Assembly (NCBI GenBank): GCA_024403795.1
Contig: JAKSRD010000008.1
Coordinates: forward strand, 1 to 63,275
Direction of reading: 5' to 3'
DNA from: Saccharofermentans sp.
GTDB lineage: Bacteria; Bacillota; Clostridia; Saccharofermentanales; Saccharofermentanaceae
Length of the DNA: 63,275 nt
In this document: positions 23,358-31,818 of the stretch, in pieces
How positions within the stretch are numbered: the stretch's first letter is position 1
Layout of the letters: every line of letters starts with the position of its first letter
Position numbers and translations under genes: made by a program
Notes under the pieces: model-generated
Told to the model about the DNA's origin: nothing
What the model saw: the letters and a program-made list of their open reading frames with translations, nothing else
Databases searched by the model: none

Positions 23358-25277
23358 ATGAAGAAGATCGCGGTTTTTACATCTAATGTATATGAGCCGA
23401 TGTCCGTGAAGATGCAGAAGGGCATTATTGATGCTGCTTATAAGGAGAATGTGAAGGTGATCTTCTTCGCAAGCTTCAGCGACTCTTTCAGCAGCAAATA
23501 CTATAAAGAGTATTCCAAATATGATGCCGGGGATAATGTATCTTTTGATATTCCCAATCTGGATGATTTTGACGGTGCTATCAGGATCTCGACATTTTTC
23601 AGTTCTTATGCTGAGGAACATTTGGATAACATTCTCACAAATTCGAATATTCCTGTTGTGAACATCGGAGGAATTAAAGAACAATATACCAATATAGGTT
23701 GCGACGACGTTGCGACTTTTGACGAGATAGTTGAGCACCTTGTCAAGGAACATGAATGTAAGGATATCTACCATGTTGCCGGCCTGACAGATAAGTATTT
23801 CACTCATGAACGTATTGATGCATACAGATCCGTTCTTGAGAGGAACGGCATTCCGTTCGACAGCAAGAAGATCTTCTACGGCAACCTTTGGCGTGACTGC
23901 GGCGAAGCGGCTCTTGATTACATTCTCGAGCATTGCAGAAGGAGAGGCAAGAAGCTCCCTGATGCGATTTTGTGTGCTAACGATTACTCGGCTGTCGGCG
24001 TTATAAATGCTTGCAAGGACAGAGGGATCAGGGTTCCTCAGGATGTGATCGTAACGGGATATGACGGTGTCGATGAAGCGATCTACGGTTTGCCGACGGT
24101 TACTACATCTTGCCAGCCTCACTTTAATGAAGGCTATCAGGCTGTTGTTGTTCTGAAGAAGATGATCGACGGGATTAATACTGAGATGAATATCCGCATT
24201 AAAGGTGAATTCATACCGGGTCAGTCATGCGGATGCGTTTCTTCTGATTTTACGAATCGCGAGGATTATCGTGAGAGATATATTAAGATGCTGGACAACA
24301 TCAACGGCATAGCGCAGTCTTCCACAAGTCTGATGATGAGCGTATCCGAAGCGAATAACCTTGAAGAGTGTTTCCAGGCGATCAATGCAAATGCGAAGCG
24401 CGATACGGGATTTAAGGATATGCTCCTTTGTCTTGCGCCCGGTTGGGATAAGCAGAGAGTTGTCGGAAGCGATTACAGTAAAGTTGATGAAGACATGATG
24501 GTCGTTGCCGGATTCAGAGGCGAGAATGATATTCCGTTCTTTACTTTCAGCAAGAAGGACATCCTCCCGAAGGATATGCTCGATGATCCGAATCCGTATT
24601 ATGTTTTCGCGATACATCAACTTCAGAATTACATGGGATATCTGATCGTTACGCCGGAGATCGAGAATAGAGACCAGAAGGCAATGCAGTCATGGTTCGT
24701 TAATATCGGAGTGATCCTTGAGAGCAGAAGGATAAGAAGAGATCTGAAGGCTTCGGTCGCAAGATTGCAATATCTTTCTGACAGAGACATGCTTACCGAA
24801 CTGTATAATCGTCGCGGCATGGAGAGATTCTTTGAGTCTTTCCATAAGCACTGTAATGAGACTCGTACGGGACTTGCGGTCATCATGATCGACATGGACG
24901 ATCTGAAGAAGATCAATGACGGTTACGGTCATAATGAGGGCGATCAGAGCATTAAGATCATAGGCAATGCATTAAAATCCGTTGCCGGAAGTGACGTTAT
25001 CTGTGCAAGGACCGGAGGCGACGAGTTTGTTGTCATTGCGAAGGATTTTGATCTCGAAAAGGCTGACCGGCTTATCGATCGCATCAAGGAAGAGATCGCG
25101 AAGCAATCTGAAGAAATGGGTGAGACACATCCGATCGGTATCAGTGCCGGTGCATATGTAGAGTGCCCCGGAGATGACTCGGAAACTGATATTCAGACAG
25201 AATTCGAGCGCTATCTGAAGAAAGCCGATGAAGCCATGTATGCTGATAAGAGACAGCGTAAGACCGGCCGTTCGTAA
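23358..25277 (+). CDS. Cytosolic LacI-type sensor fused to a GGDEF domain
   Basis: The 639-residue protein should make cyclic di-GMP in response to a small ligand. Residues 1-300 look like the periplasmic-binding-like sensor of LacI/GalR regulators (MKKIAVFTSNVYEPMS, DAILCANDYSAVGVINAC, VIVTGYDGVDEA, PTVTTSCQP) but the DNA-binding helix-turn-helix is absent. A middle region (about 300-465) may be GAF-like. The GGDEF domain (about 470-632) has DRDMLTELYNRRG, DMDDLKKINDGYGHNEGD and the intact active site RTGGDEFVV (near residue 553). I see no inhibitory RxxD before the active site. There are no membrane helices. ATG at 23358 has only a weak GAGGG upstream. A terminator follows. Confidence 0.88.
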   Translation: MKKIAVFTSNVYEPMSVKMQKGIIDAAYKENVKVIFFASFSDSFSSKYYKEYSKYDAGDNVSFDIPNLDDFDGAIRISTFFSSYAEEHLDNILTNSNIPVVNIGGIKEQYTNIGCDDVATFDEIVEHLVKEHECKDIYHVAGLTDKYFTHERIDAYRSVLERNGIPFDSKKIFYGNLWRDCGEAALDYILEHCRRRGKKLPDAILCANDYSAVGVINACKDRGIRVPQDVIVTGYDGVDEAIYGLPTVTTSCQPHFNEGYQAVVVLKKMIDGINTEMNIRIKGEFIPGQSCGCVSSDFTNREDYRERYIKMLDNINGIAQSSTSLMMSVSEANNLEECFQAINANAKRDTGFKDMLLCLAPGWDKQRVVGSDYSKVDEDMMVVAGFRGENDIPFFTFSKKDILPKDMLDDPNPYYVFAIHQLQNYMGYLIVTPEIENRDQKAMQSWFVNIGVILESRRIRRDLKASVARLQYLSDRDMLTELYNRRGMERFFESFHKHCNETRTGLAVIMIDMDDLKKINDGYGHNEGDQSIKIIGNALKSVAGSDVICARTGGDEFVVIAKDFDLEKADRLIDRIKEEIAKQSEEMGETHPIGISAGAYVECPGDDSETDIQTEFERYLKKADEAMYADKRQRKTGRS

Positions 25278-25333
25278 GATTCAGCAAGGCAGAGCGAAAG
25301 CGGTTATTCCGGCTCTTATATGTAAATATGCAC

Positions 25334-25367
25334 AAAAGCAAGGAATTATCCCCTTGCTTTTTTGTAT
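25334..25367 (+). terminator. Rho-independent terminator
   Basis: AAAAGCAAGG (25334-25343) and CCTTGCTTTT (25352-25361) form a perfect 10-bp stem followed by more T. Confidence 0.88.
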
Positions 25368-25373
25368 TTTTGG

Positions 25374-25428
25374 TTGGTAAATTCTCTAATTTAGTTTATA
25401 ATATTTTTAATTAAGGACAAATGTCCTT
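25374..25428 (+). promoter_or_regulatory. Promoter and possible operator of the glycogen operon
   Basis: TTGGTA (25374-25379) and TATAAT (25397-25402) are 17 bp apart. A perfect palindrome, AAGGACA-AA-TGTCCTT (25413-25428), covers about +4 to +20 and is well placed for a repressor that would control all five glycogen genes. Confidence 0.7.
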
Positions 25429-25487
25429 GATTATTGGTGTGCATTTTTGTGCCGCCGCGATTTTCGATAGGAGGTAATGCAACATTT

Positions 25488-27560
25488 ATGGATGCTGCTT
25501 ATCTGTTCAATAGAGGCGAGAACTATATGAGTTATAAGTTTCTCGGCTCACATCCTTACGAGGATGAGAATGGGAAAGGTTTTATTTTCCGCGTATGGGC
25601 TCCTAACGCAAGAAGGGTCAGCGTTATGGGCGATTTCAATGATTGGGATCCCAGTGATTGCCAGATGTTCATGTTGGGCAAGACGGGTATTTGGGAACAG
25701 AAGGTTCCTAATGCACAGCAATGGGATCGATATAAATACAGAGTTATCGGTGCGGACAACAGAATCTACGAGAAGGGTGATCCTTACGCAAGGCATTTTG
25801 AGACAAGACCGAATAATGCTTCGATAATCTACGATCCGGATGATTATGTCTGGAATGATGACGAGTTCGTTAAGAACCGTACGGATGCGCTTGCACCTAA
25901 GCCAATCAATATCTATGAGCTTCATCTCGGATCATGGAGAAGACATCCCGACGGTAATTTCTTTACTTACAGAGAGCTTGCCATAGACTTGGCTGATTAC
26001 TGCAAGAAGATGAACTATACCCATATCGAGCTCATGCCTGTGCTTGAGCATCCGCTCGATGATTCATGGGGTTATCAGGTAACGGGTTACTATGCCGTTA
26101 CTTCGAGATTCGGTACACCCGCTGACTTCAAGTTCATGGTCGATGTCCTTCACCAGAACGGAATCGCCGTTATCCTTGACTGGGTTCCGGCGCACTTCCC
26201 GAAGAATATGGAAGGTCTTGTCAGATTTGACGGAACGCCTTGCTATGAGTACCAGGATCCGAGGATCGGCGAACACAGAGAGTGGGGTACTTATGTTTTC
26301 GATTATTCCAAGAATGAAGTAATCTCGTTCCTCATTTCCAATGCGGTTTATTGGATCGATGAATTCCATTTGGACGGCATCCGTGTTGATGCGGTGTCTT
26401 CAATGCTCTACAGAGACTACGGCAGAACGCAGTATATTCCGAATAAGTTCGGCGGCAACGAGAACCTTGAAGCGATCGATTTCTTCAAGAAGCTCAATTA
26501 CATTCTGCGTAAGGAATATCCGCATGCAATGCTCATAGCGGAAGAGTCGACTGCATGGCCGAAGGTTACACATCCTGTCGAGTTCGGAGGCCTTGGCTTC
26601 ACACATAAGTGGAACATGGGCTGGATGCACGATACGCTTGATTATTTCTCGACTGATTCATATGCGAGATCCTGGCATCACGATGAGTTCTGCTTCTCGA
26701 TGATGTATGCGTTCTCAGAGAATTATGTCCTGAGCCTCTCGCACGACGAGGTCGTTCACGGCAAGCATTCTCTGATCGATAAGCAGCCGGGTGATATCTG
26801 GAGAAAGTTCGCGTCGCTTCGTACTATGATGCTCTATCAGATCAGCCATCCGGGCGCAAAGCTCAACTTCATGGGCGCCGAGTTCGGTCAGTTCATCGAG
26901 TGGCGTTTCTACGAGCAGCTTGAATGGTTCCTTCTGGATTACGAGTCACACAGACTCCTCCAGAACTTTAACAGCGCACTCAATAAATTCTACATTGAGA
27001 ATCCTCAGCTTTGGGAAGATGATCATACATGGGCAGGCTTTGAGTGGATCGATGCTTCGGATACCAAGAACAATGTCTTTATCTACAAGAGATCTTGTCC
27101 CGATCCGAAGAAGAAGGATATCTATGTTGCTCTCAACATGGTCCCCCAGCCGCTTGAAGGATATGAGATGCCTGTCTATGAACCCGGTATCTACAAGATC
27201 GTATTCAATACTGATGATATGTGCCACGGCGGTTCCGGTTATCCTACCGGTACTGATGCGAACGGCTGTGTCGTTGCAATAGACGAACCCATGAACGGAA
27301 AGCCTTACAGAGTGAAGATCAATCTTCCGCCTCTTGCCGGTATCTATTTCATGAAGGTCGGTGACATCAAGAAGACAAGGAAGTCAGCTGCAAAGAACTC
27401 TTCCAAGAAGGCTCCTGCCAAGAAGACAGCCAAGACTGCTGCAAAAAAGACAGAAGCTTCCAAGAGCTCGAAAACAGCAACACCTGCCAAGTCGACAAAA
27501 ACCGCTAAGGCAGTAAAGACAACCAAGTCTTCTAAGAAGGCTGCAACAGAAGAAAAGTAA
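25488..27560 (+). CDS. glgB: 1,4-alpha-glucan branching enzyme with Lys-rich tail
   Basis: Introduces alpha-1,6 branches into glycogen. The 690-residue product has an N-terminal CBM48-like module (residues about 10-115, FRVWAPNARRVSVMGDFNDW) and a GH13 barrel with nucleophile region GIRVDAVSSM, acid/base region IAEESTAWP and LSHDEVVHGK. ATG 25488 lies 13 bp behind AGGAGG and gives the usual N-terminus ...YLFNRGENY; an upstream in-frame extension to 25434 runs over the promoter leader. Oddly, residues from about 626 to the end are almost only Lys, Ala, Ser and Thr with repeated AKK/KKA units, resembling histone H1-like tails; ordinary GlgB ends before this. First gene of a five-gene operon. 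Confidence 0.95.
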   Translation: MDAAYLFNRGENYMSYKFLGSHPYEDENGKGFIFRVWAPNARRVSVMGDFNDWDPSDCQMFMLGKTGIWEQKVPNAQQWDRYKYRVIGADNRIYEKGDPYARHFETRPNNASIIYDPDDYVWNDDEFVKNRTDALAPKPINIYELHLGSWRRHPDGNFFTYRELAIDLADYCKKMNYTHIELMPVLEHPLDDSWGYQVTGYYAVTSRFGTPADFKFMVDVLHQNGIAVILDWVPAHFPKNMEGLVRFDGTPCYEYQDPRIGEHREWGTYVFDYSKNEVISFLISNAVYWIDEFHLDGIRVDAVSSMLYRDYGRTQYIPNKFGGNENLEAIDFFKKLNYILRKEYPHAMLIAEESTAWPKVTHPVEFGGLGFTHKWNMGWMHDTLDYFSTDSYARSWHHDEFCFSMMYAFSENYVLSLSHDEVVHGKHSLIDKQPGDIWRKFASLRTMMLYQISHPGAKLNFMGAEFGQFIEWRFYEQLEWFLLDYESHRLLQNFNSALNKFYIENPQLWEDDHTWAGFEWIDASDTKNNVFIYKRSCPDPKKKDIYVALNMVPQPLEGYEMPVYEPGIYKIVFNTDDMCHGGSGYPTGTDANGCVVAIDEPMNGKPYRVKINLPPLAGIYFMKVGDIKKTRKSAAKNSSKKAPAKKTAKTAAKKTEASKSSKTATPAKSTKTAKAVKTTKSSKKAATEEK

Positions 27561-27593
27561 ACAATTAAAGCTCATATACGGAGGTAGCTCATT

Positions 27594-28856
27594 ATGGCAA
27601 GCACTGAAGTCGTTGCGATGATACTCGCAGGAGGTCAGGGAAGCAGACTCGGAGTTCTGACGAAGAAGGTTGCAAAACCTGCAGTTCCGTTCGGAAGCCG
27701 TTACAGGATCATCGATTTTCCTCTTTCAAACTGTGTTAACTCAGGAATTGAGATCGTCGGTGTACTTACACAGTATCAGCCTTTGGCGCTGAATACTTAT
27801 GTCGGTAACGGTCATCCTTGGGATCTCGACAGAATCAATGCAGGTGCATACATCCTGCCGCCTTTCCAGAATAACAGCGGCAAGTCCGATTGGTATAAGG
27901 GAACGGCTAATGCCATTTATCAGAATATGAGCTTTATCGATGGCATTAATCCTGAATATGTTGTCATTCTCTCCGGTGACCATATCTATAAGATGGATTA
28001 CGCAGCCATGCTTAAGGCACATATCGAGAAGGCTGCCGATGCAACGCTCGCAGTATATGAGGTACCGTGGGAAGAAGCTCCCAGATTCGGTATCTTGAAT
28101 ACCAAGGAAGACGATGTCATCGAAGAGTTCGATGAGAAGCCTGCCAAGCCGAAGAGCAATCTCGCTTCAATGGGTGTTTATATCTTCACATGGAGCGTAT
28201 TGAGACAGGCATTGATCGATGATGAGGCTGATCCGAATTCCAATAACGACTTCGGTAAGAATATCGTACCTAATCTCCTTGCTCAGGGAAGAAAGCTTTG
28301 TGCTTACCGTTTCTCCGGATATTGGCAGGATGTAGGAACGATCTCATCTCTCTGGGAGACTAACATGGATATCCTGGATAAGCCTGAAGAGATCAATCTC
28401 GTAGACAGATCCTGGAAGATCTTCTCAAGGAACCCTGTAAAGCCTTCTCACTTCATCGGTAGCGGTGCTAAGGTTAAGAATTCGGCTCTTACGGACGGAT
28501 GCAGGATCTTCGGTGAGGTTGAGCATTCGGTTCTCTCCGAATCAGTTATCGTTGAGAAGGGCGCCATTGTAAAGGATTGCGTTCTCATGCCCGGCGTTGT
28601 CGTTAAGGAGGGCGCTCATATCGAGCGTTGTATCATCGACTCCGGAACTGTTATCGGCAAGGATGTACAGGCAGGTAACTTCGTTGAAGGCGAAGGACCT
28701 TATACAAATAAAAAGATCTGCTCTGAAGGAATCTGCGTTTTCGAGCGCGGATTAAAGATAAAGGACGGCTCGGTCATTCCTGCTAACAGCATGGTTGACG
28801 CTGATGTCAAAGTACCTGACGACTGCGACATAATCGAATCGACATTCAGAGCTTGA
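27594..28856 (+). CDS. glgC: Glucose-1-phosphate adenylyltransferase
   Basis: Makes ADP-glucose from ATP and glucose-1-phosphate, the committed step of bacterial glycogen synthesis. The 420-residue product has [20 protein letters not shown], split by the usual nucleotide-binding GGxGxRL, then [25 protein letters not shown], the substrate loop [10 protein letters not shown] and a left-handed beta-helix C-terminus. All catalytic motifs are intact. GGAGG precedes the ATG. It sits between glgB and glgD and probably assembles with GlgD as a mixed tetramer, as known in Firmicutes. Confidence 0.95.
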   Translation: MASTEVVAMILAGGQGSRLGVLTKKVAKPAVPFGSRYRIIDFPLSNCVNSGIEIVGVLTQYQPLALNTYVGNGHPWDLDRINAGAYILPPFQNNSGKSDWYKGTANAIYQNMSFIDGINPEYVVILSGDHIYKMDYAAMLKAHIEKAADATLAVYEVPWEEAPRFGILNTKEDDVIEEFDEKPAKPKSNLASMGVYIFTWSVLRQALIDDEADPNSNNDFGKNIVPNLLAQGRKLCAYRFSGYWQDVGTISSLWETNMDILDKPEEINLVDRSWKIFSRNPVKPSHFIGSGAKVKNSALTDGCRIFGEVEHSVLSESVIVEKGAIVKDCVLMPGVVVKEGAHIERCIIDSGTVIGKDVQAGNFVEGEGPYTNKKICSEGICVFERGLKIKDGSVIPANSMVDADVKVPDDCDIIESTFRA

Positions 28857-28876
28857 GGAAAAGGAGATAAAGACAA

Positions 28877-29986
28877 ATGTTCAATAACGCGATGGGCCTT
28901 ATCTTAGCCGACAACAAAAAGATATCTCTCGGAGAACTCTCCAATCCTCGTGCACTTTCAGCCATGCCTTTCGGCGGAAGATACAGGATCATTGACTTCC
29001 TGCTCTCAGACATGGTCAATTCAGGCATCAAGAATGTCGGACTTCTTACTTACAACAAGTACAAGTCATTGATGGACCACACGGGTACCGGTGCCGCTTG
29101 GTCACTGGACCGTAAGAATGACGGTCTTCATATCCTTCCTCCGTATGTTAACTCGGAGGCAACAGCCGTAAGTTCCGATGAAGAGCTTACCGGTGTCATG
29201 GATTTCCTGAGACAGTCCAGAACTACTTATGTAATCGTTGCTGGCGCGAATGTCATTCTTAACACGACATTTGATGCTTTTATCAAGTCACACGAAGAGT
29301 CAGGTGCTGATATCTCCGTCATGTATAACCGTGACGGCACGAAGTTCGGCAACCCGGCATTCATTCTTGATATTGATGATGACGGATTTGTAAGAGACAT
29401 GCTCTACAATCCCGTTAAGGCAACATCTCAGAGATGCTCACTCGGCATCCTCTGCCTCAGAAGAGACCTGCTCCTCGATATAATCGCACGTCAGATGGCA
29501 CACGGTCTCGGTCACTTCGGCGTTCACTCGATCGTTAAGATGTACGATGAATTCAAGGTTCACGGATTTGAATACACGGGTGTGGCGCTCAGGATCAACA
29601 GCGTTCAGGGTTACTTCAACGCTTCAATGTCACTCCTTACCGATTCCGTAAGAAATGATCTCTTCTGGAGCGGCAAGCCTATCTACACTAAGGTTAAGGA
29701 CGAGGCTCCTACGCTCTATTTTGATAACGCCGAGATGAGCGACTCTATCGTATCAGACGGTTGCCGTATCTATGGTAAGGTCGAGAATTCAGTTATCTTC
29801 AGAAGCGTTACGATCGCCAAGAATACGACGATCAAGAATTGCGTTATCATGCAGGATGCTCACATCTCCGAGAATTGTCACCTTGAGAACGTGATCCTTG
29901 ATAAGAATGCATTTGTCAGACCGGGCGTTAGACTTATCGGTCATCCGGAATATCCTATCGTCATAGGAAAGGGAGCAGGTATCTGA
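28877..29986 (+). CDS. glgD: GlgD, regulatory paralogue of glucose-1-phosphate adenylyltransferase
   Basis: The 369-residue product is homologous to GlgC (PFGGRYRIIDFLLSDMVNSG, a C-terminal beta-helix) but the nucleotide-binding GGxGxRL loop is replaced by GLILADNKKISLGELS, so it is unlikely to be catalytic alone. In Firmicutes GlgD raises the activity of GlgC in a heterotetramer. GGAGATAAAG precedes ATG. It lies 20 bp after glgC and 2 bp before glgA, consistent with co-translation. Confidence 0.93.
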   Translation: MFNNAMGLILADNKKISLGELSNPRALSAMPFGGRYRIIDFLLSDMVNSGIKNVGLLTYNKYKSLMDHTGTGAAWSLDRKNDGLHILPPYVNSEATAVSSDEELTGVMDFLRQSRTTYVIVAGANVILNTTFDAFIKSHEESGADISVMYNRDGTKFGNPAFILDIDDDGFVRDMLYNPVKATSQRCSLGILCLRRDLLLDIIARQMAHGLGHFGVHSIVKMYDEFKVHGFEYTGVALRINSVQGYFNASMSLLTDSVRNDLFWSGKPIYTKVKDEAPTLYFDNAEMSDSIVSDGCRIYGKVENSVIFRSVTIAKNTTIKNCVIMQDAHISENCHLENVILDKNAFVRPGVRLIGHPEYPIVIGKGAGI

Positions 29987-29988
29987 TT

Positions 29989-31818
29989 ATGGAAGAGAAG
30001 ATCAAAGTATTATTCGCATCATCCGAGTGCAGTCCTTTTGTTAAGGTCGGAGGTCTTGCAGACGTTGTAGGAAGCCTTCCGGTCGAGCTTAATAAGCAGG
30101 GTGTAGATGCCCGTGTCATTATTCCGCTCTACAAGAAGATCAAGGTCAAGTACAGCGACAAGCTTCAGTTCCTCGGTTGGAAGATGGTCCACATGGGATG
30201 GAGATCGCTGTATGCAGGTCTGTTCTCAATGGAGATGAACGGAGTAACATTTTACTTCATCGATAACGAGTATTACTTCAATTTTGACCAGATCTATGTT
30301 GAGTATGTCTTTGATATTGAGAGATACTGCTTCTATCAGAGAGCAGTCCTCGATTTTATGGGCGACTTCATGAACTTCGAACCTAACGTTCTTCACTGCA
30401 ACGACTGGCAGACAGGCATGATGCCGATGCTCCTCGATTGCCACTTCAAGAAGCACGGTTATCACACGAACGTTCAGACAGTTTATACGATCCACAACCT
30501 GAAGTATCAGGGAGTTCATTCCATTGATGTCGTTAAGGAGATGCTCGATCTTCCCGATGAGTATCAGAGAGAAGAATTCTGCATCAAGGATAAGGCCATC
30601 AACTTCATGAAGGCCGGAATCGTTTTCTCGAATTCCGTTACTACGGTATCTCCTACATATGCATATGAGATCATGACGGATTACTACGGTGAAGGTCTGA
30701 ACTATACTTTGCAGAAGTACGCTTACAAGGTATCGGGCATTATCAACGGTATGAACGATCTTGAGTACGATCCTTCCAAGGATGAGAAGATCCCCATGAA
30801 GTATTCGATCAAGAATTATAAGGAAGGTAAGGCTGCCTGCAAGAAATCACTTCAGGAACAGCTCGGTCTCGACGTTAACCCCGGTGCGCCTCTCTGTGCC
30901 ATGATCTCAAGATTGGTAGATCAGAAGGGCCTCGATCTCCTTCTCTATGTTCTGGAGGAGATGCTCTACGACGGTATGCAGGTAGTTATCCTCGGTACCG
31001 GCGATTCGTATTACGAGAGAGCTTTGGTTGATATTGCTAACCGCAACAGAGGCAAGATGTGCGCATGTATTGATTTCGACAGCGGTCTTGCGCATACGAT
31101 CTATGCCGCTTCCGATATATTCCTCATGCCGAGTCTCTTTGAACCCTGTGGTCTGTCACAGCTCTGTTCCATGGCTTACGGCTCTGTACCTGTCGTCAGA
31201 GAGACAGGCGGACTTAAGGATACGGTTACTCCTTTCAACGAATATACGGGCGAAGGTAACGGCTTCTCATTTGCAAACATCAATGCTCATGAGTTCCTGT
31301 TCGTTACCAAGTATGCTGCTGATATCTATCGTCATAAGCCGGAGATCTGGGACAAGATCATCGAAGCAGGCATGAAGGGTGATTACTCATGGAAGAAGAG
31401 CGCAGGCGAGTATGCCGGTCTCTATTCACTTATCACGGGTATCCCGAGGAACGAACCCAAGGCTGAACAGCCCGCTCCCGATATCTCGATAAAGGACTCC
31501 GAGAGCGACGCTCCTGCTGCAACACCCGAGAAGGCGGTGAAGACAGAGAAGGCTTCTGCCAAGGCCGCTCCCAAAGCAGCTTCCAAGGCAGCTTCCGAGA
31601 AGAAGGCCGCAGAGAAGAAACCGTCTGAGAAGAAGCCTGCAGCCAAGAAGGAAGAGAAAAAGAAGAACGAAGCCAAAAAGGAAGAAGTAAAGAAGGCGCC
31701 CGCTAAGAAAGCTCCTGCAAAAAAGGTTGCAAAGAAGCCGGCTGCCAAGTTTGATGATAAGGCTGAAGCCAAGAAGCCTGAGGCTAAGAAAGAAGAGCCG
31801 AAGGAGAAGAAAGCCTGA
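29989..31818 (+). CDS. glgA: Glycogen synthase with long Lys/Ala/Glu-rich tail
   Basis: Transfers glucose from ADP-glucose to a growing alpha-1,4-glucan. The GT5 catalytic part (residues 1-485) has KVGGLADVVGSLP near the N-terminus, HCNDWQTGM, RLVDQKGLDLL and SLFEPCGLSQLCSMAYGS. GT5 synthases are usually about 480 residues; this one has 609. The extra about 120 residues are first acidic/polar, then dominated by Lys, Ala, Glu and Pro with AKK, KKA and EKK repeats. A tail of similar style, without the Glu, ends GlgB from the same operon. The tails do not match a named domain. The stop overlaps the next start (TGATG). Confidence 0.95.
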   Translation: MEEKIKVLFASSECSPFVKVGGLADVVGSLPVELNKQGVDARVIIPLYKKIKVKYSDKLQFLGWKMVHMGWRSLYAGLFSMEMNGVTFYFIDNEYYFNFDQIYVEYVFDIERYCFYQRAVLDFMGDFMNFEPNVLHCNDWQTGMMPMLLDCHFKKHGYHTNVQTVYTIHNLKYQGVHSIDVVKEMLDLPDEYQREEFCIKDKAINFMKAGIVFSNSVTTVSPTYAYEIMTDYYGEGLNYTLQKYAYKVSGIINGMNDLEYDPSKDEKIPMKYSIKNYKEGKAACKKSLQEQLGLDVNPGAPLCAMISRLVDQKGLDLLLYVLEEMLYDGMQVVILGTGDSYYERALVDIANRNRGKMCACIDFDSGLAHTIYAASDIFLMPSLFEPCGLSQLCSMAYGSVPVVRETGGLKDTVTPFNEYTGEGNGFSFANINAHEFLFVTKYAADIYRHKPEIWDKIIEAGMKGDYSWKKSAGEYAGLYSLITGIPRNEPKAEQPAPDISIKDSESDAPAATPEKAVKTEKASAKAAPKAASKAASEKKAAEKKPSEKKPAAKKEEKKKNEAKKEEVKKAPAKKAPAKKVAKKPAAKFDDKAEAKKPEAKKEEPKEKKA

